Of a stretch of 64,000 nucleotides of DNA, positions 1-7,786 are shown one piece after another. Source of the stretch: Arenibacter sp. F26102 (GTDB lineage Bacteria > Bacteroidota > Bacteroidia > Flavobacteriales > Flavobacteriaceae); NCBI RefSeq assembly GCF_023015865.1, contig NZ_JALKBC010000014.1, positions 1 to 64,000 of the forward strand. The letters run 5' to 3'. Made by a program: the position numbers and the translations under genes. Numbering within the stretch: position 1 is the stretch's first letter; each line of letters begins with the position of its first letter. The notes under the pieces were generated by a model. It worked only from the letters and a program-made list of their open reading frames with translations, ran no database searches and had not been told where the DNA came from.

Positions 1-53
1 CCGGATACGGAATTACAGGCCCTATCAATGAGGGTGCTACTTTTTTTTCATAA
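1..53 (+). CDS. possible 3' end of an upstream gene
   Basis: The frame beginning at base 3 reads GYGITGPINEGATFFS and then stops at 51-53. It looks like a natural protein C-terminus, but only 16 codons are inside the window. No family can be assigned, and chance is a real alternative. Confidence 0.3.
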   Translation, partial: GYGITGPINEGATFFS

Positions 54-69
54 CTTTAAATTTTATGAT

Positions 70-132
70 TAAACCTATCCTAAAGGTAGTGAACGGCAGG
101 GTAACACTTGCTTGAAGCTACCTTTAGGTTTA
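70..132. repeat. imperfect inverted repeat
   Basis: The left arm AAACCTAtcctAAAGGTAG (from about 71) pairs with the right arm CTACCTTTAGGTTT (118-131), with one 5-base bulge and a loop of about 28 bases. It may be a terminator for whatever ends at 53, or another intergenic palindrome. No T-run follows the right arm directly. Confidence 0.4.
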
Positions 133-175
133 GTTCAACATAGTATCCTATGAAAAATAGCGCAAGTCTTTGCTA

Positions 176-205
176 CCCCCCGCTGGCGCGAGCGTCGCGC
201 TCGTG
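176..205 (+). repeat. REP-like hairpin, family 1
   Basis: It starts with five C's and contains GCGCGAGCG facing CGCGCTCG, which can form a GC-rich hairpin. The same unit recurs at 874, 1094, 1338, 52125 and 56372, and inverted at 52813. The copies at 52125 and 52813 flank a dead RAYT gene, so this is probably the REP substrate of that transposase family. Confidence 0.75.
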
Positions 206-239
206 TCCTGTGCTAGCACACAATTAACCATATAAAATA

Positions 240-824
240 ATGAAACAAAAATTTATTTTTATTACGTTAACATTACTATTCACACATAGTGTTAATTCTC
301 AGGTCAAGCAAAATGACTTTAATCTTTTTCAGGCCAAAGAATTTAGTAAAGACATTTCTTTATTCAAAGCGAAAACTTTTCTAACCCATAATGTTTTAGA
401 AACCTCGGAAAAATCATTACAATTTGAAACAATTCCATTAGCAGCAGCTAGTTCAGGAGAATTAACAACCTTGTTATACAAATGTGAATCCCAAAATAAG
501 GAAGGACTTATTCTAGGTTTTTTTGGAGATTATTGGAATGATTCGGGAGTTGCTTTTCAGGGTTATGGTTTTAAAAATTTAACAAAAGACCAAGCCTATG
601 AATTTTTAACCAAAATTGAAACGGAAATTGAAAAAAATCAGGATTTTCTTAAAGATAATAATGACAACAATAATATCGTATTTGTATATGATGATTTGAA
701 AGTAATGATTTGGACAACTTCTGGTAGCTATCTAATAAGAATTTATTGGAATGACTTTGATTCTACTTGGGAAAAGACCTCTTTCGAAAGATCAAAAAGA
801 AGATTTGAGAAAAAAATTAATTAA
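240..824 (+). CDS. secreted hypothetical protein, 194 aa
   Basis: I do not recognise the family. The N-terminus (MKQKFIFITLTLLFTHSVNSQ) is a clear Sec signal peptide with likely cleavage after residue 20, so the product should be periplasmic or surface-located. The mature part is acidic and Asn-rich around residues 138-146, has few cysteines, and ends with a basic tail (SKRRFEKKIN). The start follows an AT-rich leader. It stands alone on the plus strand between REP-like hairpins, and nothing in the context gives a function. Confidence 0.7.
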   Translation: MKQKFIFITLTLLFTHSVNSQVKQNDFNLFQAKEFSKDISLFKAKTFLTHNVLETSEKSLQFETIPLAAASSGELTTLLYKCESQNKEGLILGFFGDYWNDSGVAFQGYGFKNLTKDQAYEFLTKIETEIEKNQDFLKDNNDNNNIVFVYDDLKVMIWTTSGSYLIRIYWNDFDSTWEKTSFERSKRRFEKKIN

Positions 825-873
825 AATCAATATGGTCTGGCGTGCATAGTCCTACCCCAGATCGCGTGAGCCT

Positions 874-1425
874 CCCCCGCTAGCGCGAGCGTCACGCTCG
901 TGCTTTAGAATCAAGGTGCACAAAGCTCCTATGCTTGGGCTTACAATCCCTTCCGTCTTCTCCTCCTATGGTCGGAGAATCCACCTTCCCTTCCTAAGGG
1001 AAGGAGCTTTTACTCTCGTCGTCAAAAATTAACCGAATATCATTGCCGATTGCAGCAAGGAAATCTGTTTCTTTAAAACAGAGATTGCCTCATCCCCCGC
1101 TAACACGAGCATCATGCTCGTGCTTTAGAATCTAGGTGCACAAAGCCCCTAGGCTTGGGCTTGCAATCTCTTCCGTCTTCTCCTCCTATGGTCGGAGAAT
1201 CCACCTTCCCTTTTACTTCGACTCCGCTCAGTACAGGCCTAAGGGAAGGTGCTTTTACTCTCGTCGTTAAAAATTAACTGAATATCATTGCGATTGCAGC
1301 AAGGAAATCAGTTTCTTTAAGACAGAGATTGCCTCATCCCCAGCTAGCGCGAGCGTCACGCTCGTGCTCAAGAATTTAGGTGCACAAAGCTCCTAGGCTT
1401 GGGCTTACAATCCCTTCCGTCTTAT
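874..1425. repeat. tandem palindromic repeat array downstream of argH
   Basis: Two full units (about 874-1086 and 1094-1329) and a partial third (1338-1425) are visible. Each unit starts with a family-1 REP hairpin. A double hairpin follows: TTCTCC...GGAGAA around CTATGGTC, then CCTTCCCTT...AAGGGAAGG. A segment reading GCAGCAAGGAAATC ends the unit. Unit 2 carries an extra insert ACTTCGACTCCGCTCAGTAC between the arms of the second hairpin (1215-1237). The double hairpin is shared with the array at 5062-5880. I see no gene in 825-1481. Confidence 0.8.
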
Positions 1426-1481
1426 TTTCTGCATAAGTCAGTTGTCGAACTGTTTACTGCACACTGACCACTGTTTACTAA

Positions 1482-2762
1482 TTAAGAAATCTTGTCCATT
1501 TTCTTTCTGATCTCTGCTAGGCAAAGATTGCCAAAACTGCCTTCATGGGTATGCCTTATGTCCCTTTTTGGGGTAAAGGTGCCTTCATTGATCTCCTTGC
1601 CCATTTTCTTATAGGCATCGCGGAAAGGCGTGCCGGTCAATACCAATTCGTTCAGTGTATCCACACTAAACAGATAGTCGTATTTAGGATCGTCCAAGAT
1701 GTTTTCATTTACCCTTATTTCCTTTAGGCTAAAGGTCATTATTTCCAAACATGCCTTCAAATCCTGAATGGCAGGTACGATCACCTCTTTTACCAATTGT
1801 AGATCCCGGTGATAGCCACTGGGCAGATTATTGGTGATCAATATCAATTGGTTGGGTACGGTTTGAAGTCGGTTACACTTACCACGCACCAGTTCAAACA
1901 CATCCGGGTTTTTCTTGTGGGGCATAATACTGGAACCAGTAGTAAGCTCATCAGGAAAGGAGACAAAATTGAAGTTCTGGCTCATATACAGACAGATATC
2001 CATAGCCATTTTAGATAGGGTGGCAGCAATGCTGCTCATACCAAAGGCTGCTGCCTTTTCTACCTTGCCACGGCCCATTTGGGCAGCTACTACATTGTAT
2101 TTCATGGTCTCAAAGCCCATTTCCTCAGTGGTAAAACTACGGTCTATGGGGAAAGAACTGCCGTAACCGGCGGCACTACCCAAGGGATTTTGGTCGGCTA
2201 CCTTATAGGCGGCATCAACAAAATAAAGGTCGTCTACCAAACTTTCGGCATAGGCGGAGAACCATAGTCCAAAGGAAGAGGGCATAGCTACCTGTAAATG
2301 GGTATAGCCAGGCAGCATAACTTTCTTGTGCTTGTCCGCCAAATTCAATAGCAGATGGAACAAATCCTTCGTCTGATCCTTGATTTCCGTTAACTCATTC
2401 TTTAGGTACAAATGCATGGCCACCAAAACTTGATCGTTCCTGGATCTGGCAGTGTGAATCTTTTTTCCCGCATCACCCAACCTAAGTGTCAGCAAGAACT
2501 CAATTTTGGAATGCATGTCCTCAAAACTGTCCTCTATGGTAAAAGTGCCGTTTTCTATAGTCTTGGCTATATTGTCCAGCTCATTTACCAGGGAATCGGT
2601 TTCCTTAAGGGTCAACAGCCCAATTTTACCCAGCATTTTGGCATGTGCCTTGGAGGCAATTACATCGTATTTTGCCAAAAGCAAATCCAGTTCCCTATCA
2701 TTGCCCACAGTGAAATGGTCTATTTTTTTGTCCGTGCTAAATCCTTTGTCCCAAAGTTTCAT
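1482..2762 (-). CDS. argH: argininosuccinate lyase
   Basis: Splits argininosuccinate into arginine and fumarate, the last step of arginine synthesis, in the cytosol. The protein is 426 aa, slightly shorter than the usual 450-460. It has the lyase-superfamily signature GSSIMPHKKNPD at about 276-287, HTARSRNDQV near 103-112 and PGYTHLQ near 151-157. The start ATG gives MKLWDKGFS, typical of Bacteroidota ArgH. It is the last gene of the operon, 174 bases after the argE-like gene, and is followed by a repeat array. Confidence 0.97.
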   Translation of the reverse strand: MKLWDKGFSTDKKIDHFTVGNDRELDLLLAKYDVIASKAHAKMLGKIGLLTLKETDSLVNELDNIAKTIENGTFTIEDSFEDMHSKIEFLLTLRLGDAGKKIHTARSRNDQVLVAMHLYLKNELTEIKDQTKDLFHLLLNLADKHKKVMLPGYTHLQVAMPSSFGLWFSAYAESLVDDLYFVDAAYKVADQNPLGSAAGYGSSFPIDRSFTTEEMGFETMKYNVVAAQMGRGKVEKAAAFGMSSIAATLSKMAMDICLYMSQNFNFVSFPDELTTGSSIMPHKKNPDVFELVRGKCNRLQTVPNQLILITNNLPSGYHRDLQLVKEVIVPAIQDLKACLEIMTFSLKEIRVNENILDDPKYDYLFSVDTLNELVLTGTPFRDAYKKMGKEINEGTFTPKRDIRHTHEGSFGNLCLAEIRKKMDKIS

Positions 2763-2936
2763 TTGTCGTTTTTATTTGTTTTTTTTAAAGGTCAAATGTA
2801 GTTCGCCTTTAAACTCTCTATAAGATTAGGAAGTTCTTTTTGGCTCGGTTCATTTGATATTTTTTATTGTTTTTTTATAGGTCAAGTGCAATGAACAAAT
2901 CAACATTGTTAATTGATCAATGCCTATTGTTTATTG

Positions 2937-3998
2937 TTACAAGAATCCTTGCAAGATCTGAATATACAAATCTATTCCTTCTTCTATTTCAGCCACATAA
3001 ATAAATTCATCTGCAGAGTGACTACGGGTACTATCGCCAGGTCCCAGTTTTAGCGACTGACAATATAGGGCGGCCTGATCGGATAAAGTGGGCGAGCCGT
3101 AACTGCTCCTGCCCAATGCCAAGCCCGATTTTACCAAGGGGTGATCCTTGTTGATCGAAGAAGAATTTAGGCGCAACGAACGGGGTTTAACCTCGCACGG
3201 CGCATCCGCTGTGAGAATATCCGCAATTTCCTTATTGGAATAACAGTCGTTTACTCGCACGTCTATTACCAAATCCACATGACCGGGTACAACGTTATGC
3301 TGGTTGCCCGCATTTATCTGAGTTACTGTAAGCTTTACTTCGCCCAGTACTTCCGATACTTTGGGAAACTTATAGTCCTTAAACCACTGCAGTACCTCTA
3401 TGGTATTGTATATGGCGTTATTGTTATTGGGATGGGCGGCATGGGATGGTGTTCCACTTACCTTGCCCTCAAAAACCACCAAACCTTTTTCGGCAATGGC
3501 CAAATTCATCAAGGTAGGTTCCCCTACTATAGCCACATCTATATTTGGAAGAATCAGCAACATACTGTTCAAGCCGTTGGGGCCAGAACTTTCCTCTTCC
3601 GCAGAAGCCACAATCACTATATTATGGCTTAGGTTTTCCTGATCATAAAAATGGGTAAAGGTAGCAATCAGGGATACCAGGCATCCGCCGGCATCGTTAC
3701 TTCCTAAACCAAATAATTTTCCATCCTCAATATGTGGATAAAAAGGGTCTTTGGTATAAGCCGAATTGGGCTTTACCGTATCGTGATGCGAGTTTAGCAG
3801 TAATAATGGCTTGCTCTCATCATAGTGTTTATTAAAGGCGTACACATTGTTCTTCTCCCGTTTAAAAGGGATGTCGAAGGATTTAAACCATGCTTCAATT
3901 GCATCTGCCGTTTTATCTTCTTCGGAGGAAAACGACTGAATTGAAATCAATTCCTGTAACAATGCAATAGCCTTTTCCGTAAGTTTTTGTTGATCCAT
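2937..3998 (-). CDS. argE: M20 metallopeptidase, N-acylcitrulline/ornithine deacylase (ArgE-like)
   Basis: A 353-aa M20-family zinc amidohydrolase. Metal-ligand motifs are visible: LLLNSHHDTVKP near 71-82, GSNDAGG near 98-104 and the catalytic ASAEEESSGPNG near 131-142. Because the operon encodes an N-acylornithine carbamoyltransferase, the natural substrate is most likely N-acetyl- (or N-succinyl-) citrulline rather than acetylornithine; that is inferred from context. The gene starts 2 bases after argB ends, so the two are almost certainly translationally coupled. Length is shorter than E. coli ArgE (383) but normal for Bacteroidota. Confidence 0.9.
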   Translation of the reverse strand: MDQQKLTEKAIALLQELISIQSFSSEEDKTADAIEAWFKSFDIPFKREKNNVYAFNKHYDESKPLLLLNSHHDTVKPNSAYTKDPFYPHIEDGKLFGLGSNDAGGCLVSLIATFTHFYDQENLSHNIVIVASAEEESSGPNGLNSMLLILPNIDVAIVGEPTLMNLAIAEKGLVVFEGKVSGTPSHAAHPNNNNAIYNTIEVLQWFKDYKFPKVSEVLGEVKLTVTQINAGNQHNVVPGHVDLVIDVRVNDCYSNKEIADILTADAPCEVKPRSLRLNSSSINKDHPLVKSGLALGRSSYGSPTLSDQAALYCQSLKLGPGDSTRSHSADEFIYVAEIEEGIDLYIQILQGFL

Positions 3999-4000
3999 GT

Positions 4001-4780
4001 TTATAAGGTAATCGTGGTAAATAAGGTTGATTTTGGGTCTAACATATCCAAGTCCCCAATACAGACCTTGCCCACATTTTTATGAAGCGCATGAAAGCAA
4101 TTCTCCAATTTTGGAAGCATGCCATCCGCTATAATTTTCTTTTCCAATAATTCCTGGTAGTTCTTAGGTTCCAGGTGTTTTACTACAGTGGTCTCGTCCG
4201 AAACATCCAACAACACCCCTTTCTTTTCAAAGCAATAGTAGAGAGTGGTGGCATAGTTCCCGCTCATCCCAATGGCCACTTCCGAGGCAATCGTATCGGC
4301 ATTGGTATTCAGTAACTGCCCTTCTTTATTGTGGGTAATGGCGCAAAACACCGGAACAAATTCTGCTTGCAACAATTTGTCTATGGCCCCTGCATTTACT
4401 TCCTCTACATCCCCTGCAAACCCGTAATCAATTTCCCGTACCGGTCTTTTCACAGCGCGAATGGTATTTCCATCGGCCCCACTAAGACCAATTGCGTTGG
4501 TGCCTCTGGCCTGCAATTGTGCCACAATATTTTTATTGGCCAATCCGCCGTAGACCATGGTAATTACTTTTAATCCCTCTTCATCGGTAATACGTCTTCC
4601 TCCTACCAATTTGGATTCTATTCCCAATTTTTCAGCGATTTGGGTAGCTAATTTCCCTCCTCCGTGCACTAATATTTTAGGCCCTTCCATAGCAGAAAAA
4701 GAATCCAAGAACTTGTTGAGCTCCCTTTCATTCTCTATTACGTTCCCTCCTATTTTTATTATAGATAGTTTTTGTTTCAT
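4001..4780 (-). CDS. argB: acetylglutamate kinase
   Basis: Phosphorylates N-acylglutamate using ATP, the second step of arginine synthesis. The 259-aa length matches the family. The amino-acid-kinase motifs IIKIGGNVIE (N-terminal), LVHGGGKLATQIAEKLG near 37-53, GLSGADGNTIRAVKR near 98-112 and NTNADTIASEVA near 158-169 are present. It is the first gene after the 1.26 kb repeat array that splits the operon. Either transcripts read through from argF' or a local promoter lies in 4781-5060. Confidence 0.97.
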   Translation of the reverse strand: MKQKLSIIKIGGNVIENERELNKFLDSFSAMEGPKILVHGGGKLATQIAEKLGIESKLVGGRRITDEEGLKVITMVYGGLANKNIVAQLQARGTNAIGLSGADGNTIRAVKRPVREIDYGFAGDVEEVNAGAIDKLLQAEFVPVFCAITHNKEGQLLNTNADTIASEVAIGMSGNYATTLYYCFEKKGVLLDVSDETTVVKHLEPKNYQELLEKKIIADGMLPKLENCFHALHKNVGKVCIGDLDMLDPKSTLFTTITL

Positions 4781-4844
4781 GTCTTTTTTTACTTTCCTCT
4801 TGGGTCAGTGCTTTATTCTGACCGGCTGTTTCAGTCCTTTCATT

Positions 4845-4946
4845 GAGGTCTCGACTCCGCCTGCCTACCTTCAGGCAGGCTCGACCTGACAGTATTACGT
4901 TATTGCGAGCTTGCCTACCGATAGGTAGGTGTAGCACGGCAATCTG
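4845..4946 (+). repeat. intergenic palindromic element (GAGGTCTCGACT type)
   Basis: Begins GAGGTCTCGACTCCGC and contains the hairpin GCCTGCC...GGCAGGC followed by CTCGACCTGACAG. It continues with ATTGCGAGC, a second hairpin (GCCTACCGATAGGTAGG) and ACGGCAATCT. The first half recurs at 5900-5970. The ATTGCGAG...CAATCT frame resembles intergenic repeats common in flavobacterial genomes. Confidence 0.7.
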
Positions 4947-5061
4947 TTTACTCTTTCAATTGATTCCTGTTCACTATGAACTAATTACTATTTACTGTAC
5001 TCTTCTACTTCTCGATATTATTTTATTTTGTTACACTCCATAAAATCACCTGCCTACGTTT

Positions 5062-5880
5062 TCAATCCCTTCCGTCCTCTCCTCCTATCGTCGGAGAAGC
5101 CACCTTCCCTTGCCAAGGGAAGGAGCCGTGTTTGTATTTCAAAATTATATTTTATTACTCACATCAAATAGCTCTCCACTGTGCAAAGACTCCTAGCTTG
5201 GCATTACATAAAACCATTCGAGCACAACAACCAACCTTTGGTATCAATCCCTTCCGTCTTCTCCGCCTATGGTCGGAGAAGCCACCTTCCCTTACTAAGG
5301 GAAGGAGCCTTGTTTGTATTTCAAAATTATATTTTTTACTCAAACCAAATAGCTCTCCACTGTGCAAAGACTCCTAGCTTGGCACTACATAAAACCATTC
5401 GAGCTCAACAACCAACCTTTGGTTTCAATCCCTTCCGTCTTCTCCGCCTATGGTCGGAGAAGCCACCTTCCCTTTTACTTCGACTACGCTCAGTACAGGC
5501 CTAAGGGAAGGAGCCTTGTTTGTATTTCAAAATTATATTTATTACTCAAACCAAATAGCTCTCCACCGTGCAAAGACTCCTAGCTTGGCACTACATAAAA
5601 CCATTCGAGCTCAACAACCAACCTTTGGTTTCAATCCCTTCCGTCTTCTCCGCCTATGGTCGGAGAAGCCACCTTGTCCTCCCGCGGAAAACGCGGGACA
5701 GGCTTAACCAAGGGAAGGAGCCATGATTGTATTTCAAAATCATATTTTTATACTCAAACCAAATAGCTCTCTACTGTGCAAAGACTCCTAGCTTGGCACT
5801 ACATAAAACCATTCGAGCTCAACAACCAACCTTTGGTTTCAATCCCTTCCGTCTTCTCCTCTCAACTTTCAACCTTGAAC
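5062..5880. repeat. tandem double-hairpin repeat array inside the arg operon
   Basis: Units begin with TCAATCCCTTCCGTC at 5062, 5244, 5425, 5631 and 5839 (the last truncated), giving periods of 182, 181, 206 and 208. Each has the hairpins TTCTCCG/CGGAGAA and CCTTCCCTTA/TAAGGGAAGG, then a conserved 115-base spacer with CAAATAGCTCTCCACTGTGC and AAACCATTCGAGC. The two longer units carry inserts inside the second hairpin: ACTTCGACTACGCTCAGTAC (from 5477), and a segment holding the palindrome CCCGCGGAAAACGCGGG (5680s). The short open frames across it are repeat artefacts. It lies between argF' and argB. Confidence 0.85.
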
Positions 5881-5899
5881 ATTAAATTCAAGACCCTAG

Positions 5900-5970
5900 G
5901 AGGTCTCGACTGCGCCTGCCTACCGTCAGCCAGGCTCGACCTGACAGTATTACGTCATTGGTCGATTGCC
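5900..5970 (+). repeat. second copy of the GAGGTCTCGACT palindromic element
   Basis: Matches 4845-4905: GAGGTCTCGACTGCGCC, a degenerate GCCTGCC...CCAGGC hairpin, then CTCGACCTGACAGTATTACG. The copies at 4845 and 5900 bracket the array. The remaining bases to 6040 are simple AC/TT-rich sequence with recurring CTGTTCACT words, and no gene is visible. Confidence 0.65.
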
Positions 5971-6040
5971 ACTGTTCACTACCAACTATTTACTCATTAC
6001 TAACAACTGTTCACTGTTTACTGTTCACTGACAACCGTGC

Positions 6041-6985
6041 CTAAGCACCCAGACTCTCCAGCAACTTCTTCAACACAATTTGTGCGGAATAGGTCCTGTT
6101 ATTGGCCTGTTGGATCACCAAGGAATTGGGCCCGTCAAGAACCTCATCGGCTACCACAACATTTCGCCTTACCGGCAAACAGTGCATAAATTTGGCATTG
6201 CCCAACTTATTATTGGTCATGGTCCATTCCTTGTCTTGGCTAAGCACCTTACCATAATCCTGGTAGCTGCTCCAGTTTTTTACGTATACAAAATCGGCAT
6301 CTTCCAAAGCCTTATCCTGATCGTATTCTATTTTGGCACCCTTGGTCACCTCCGGATTTAAATCGTATCCTTTGGGATGGGTAATAACAAAATCCGCATC
6401 CTGCAAATGCATCATTTCCACAAAGGAATTGGCCACGGCATGTGGCAATGCCTTTGGATGTGGCGCCCATGACAAGACTACTTTTGGCCTTTTCTTGGTA
6501 TTGTTCTCCGCTAGGGTAATGGCATCTGCCAAAGCCTGTAACGGATGGCCCACGGAACTTTCCATATTTACTACCGGAATACCGGCATATTTTTTAAAAC
6601 CGTTCATGACCACTTCCGCCTCGTCCTGTTCCTTATCTGTCAAAGAGGCAAAGGCCCTTATGGCTACTATATCACAATACTGGGCTACTACCTGAGCTGC
6701 TTCCTTAATGTGTTCAGAGGTACCTTGGTCCATTACGGTACCGTCTCCGTACTCCAAAGCCCATCCTTCGCTTCCAAAGTTCATTACAATTACTTCCATA
6801 CCCAGGTTCATGGCCGCTTTTTGCGTGCTTAAGCGTGTTCTAAGGCTGTTATTGAAAAATAACAAACATATGGTCTTCGCCTCTCCCAAGGCTTTGAATT
6901 GAAGCGGATTCGCCTTTAATGATCTAGCTTCTTCCACCCACTGCGGTAGGGAATCGATATCTTTTAAGGATAAATAGTGTTGCAT
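6041..6985 (-). CDS. argF': N-acylornithine carbamoyltransferase (acetyl- or succinylornithine)
   Basis: Transfers the carbamoyl group from carbamoyl phosphate to N-acylornithine. At 314 aa it has the carbamoyl-phosphate loop FFNNSLRTRLS (44-54), SWAPHPKALP near 171-180 and the C-terminal HCLPVRRN, as in the acetyl/succinylornithine transcarbamylases rather than ordinary OTCase. At the position reported to separate the two (Pro90 in Bacteroides succinylornithine enzyme, Glu92 in Xanthomonas acetylornithine enzyme) this protein has Ser90 in QGTSEHI, so the acyl group cannot be assigned. It starts 4 bases after proB ends. Confidence 0.93.
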   Translation of the reverse strand: MQHYLSLKDIDSLPQWVEEARSLKANPLQFKALGEAKTICLLFFNNSLRTRLSTQKAAMNLGMEVIVMNFGSEGWALEYGDGTVMDQGTSEHIKEAAQVVAQYCDIVAIRAFASLTDKEQDEAEVVMNGFKKYAGIPVVNMESSVGHPLQALADAITLAENNTKKRPKVVLSWAPHPKALPHAVANSFVEMMHLQDADFVITHPKGYDLNPEVTKGAKIEYDQDKALEDADFVYVKNWSSYQDYGKVLSQDKEWTMTNNKLGNAKFMHCLPVRRNVVVADEVLDGPNSLVIQQANNRTYSAQIVLKKLLESLGA

Positions 6986-6989
6986 TTCT

Positions 6990-7751
6990 TTATTTTATGG
7001 TTGTAAAAGCGGTTTTGTTCTCTATCGCATCTATGATAAAATTGTCCTTTAGGCCATTTACGATCCAGGTTTCTATATTTGCTTTTCTGGCGATATTGGC
7101 GGCCTCAATTTTGGATTCCATTCCTCCTGTACCATGGGAGGATTTAGAACTACTGACCTCATTTTGCAAATCGGCCAGATCGCTTGCCAAACGAATGGTT
7201 TCTGGAACCTTGTTGGCAAATGACTCCTTGGTGTAAATACCATCGGTGTTGGTCGCTATGATCAACAGATCCACCTTCATCAAAGCAGCTGTCAACGCAG
7301 CTAATTTATCGTTGTCCCCAAATTGGATCTCATCGGTGGCTACAGTATCGTTCTCGTTGATTATCGGGATAAAGTTATTCGCCACCAAGACGTTGATGGT
7401 ATTGCAGATATTTTCTTTGGATACTTCCCTTTCAAAATCGGAATAGGACAAAAGACATTGGGAGGTAAACAATCCCAATTCCCTAAAATTTTCTTGGAAA
7501 ATACGCATTAAATGAGGCTGGCCTATAGAGGCCAAGGCCTGCTTAACAGTAATCTCCTGCCCGTTGTGTTCCAGTTTTACAAACTGCTTGGCGGCGGCTA
7601 TGGCTCCGGAACTTACAATGATGAATTCGTACTGATCCTTAAGTTTAGCTATCTGCCTACCAATATCCTCAATTTTTCCTCTGGAAATATGGTCCGTTTC
7701 CTTGGTGAGGGTATTGGATCCTATTTTTAATAATATTCTTTTCTTCTGCAT
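6990..7751 (-). CDS. proB: glutamate 5-kinase, short form without PUA domain
   Basis: First step of proline synthesis: ATP-dependent phosphorylation of glutamate. The 253 aa cover only the amino-acid-kinase domain. The E. coli enzyme is 367 aa with a C-terminal PUA domain that is absent here. Motifs: LLKIGSNTL (7-15), IIVSSGAIAAA near 44-54, INENDTVATDEIQFGDND near 131-148 and GTGGMESKIEAA near 203-214. It lies 35 bases downstream of proA and 4 bases upstream of argF', within the operon. Confidence 0.95.
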   Translation of the reverse strand: MQKKRILLKIGSNTLTKETDHISRGKIEDIGRQIAKLKDQYEFIIVSSGAIAAAKQFVKLEHNGQEITVKQALASIGQPHLMRIFQENFRELGLFTSQCLLSYSDFEREVSKENICNTINVLVANNFIPIINENDTVATDEIQFGDNDKLAALTAALMKVDLLIIATNTDGIYTKESFANKVPETIRLASDLADLQNEVSSSKSSHGTGGMESKIEAANIARKANIETWIVNGLKDNFIIDAIENKTAFTTIK

Positions 7752-7786
7752 GCTCTTTTTTTTAGACCTATTGTTAGGTCTGGGTA

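Noticed and set aside
5132..6003. Several overlapping open frames of 60-110 codons within the argF'-argB gap
   Set aside because: All read through the same repeat unit in different copies (same peptide SNQIALHCAKTPSLALHKTI recurring) and change frame with insert length, so they are by-products of the repeats.
4781..6040. CRISPR array
   Set aside because: Regular spacing and palindromes are present, but the unit is about 180 bases, the spacers are conserved between copies, and no cas genes are in the window.
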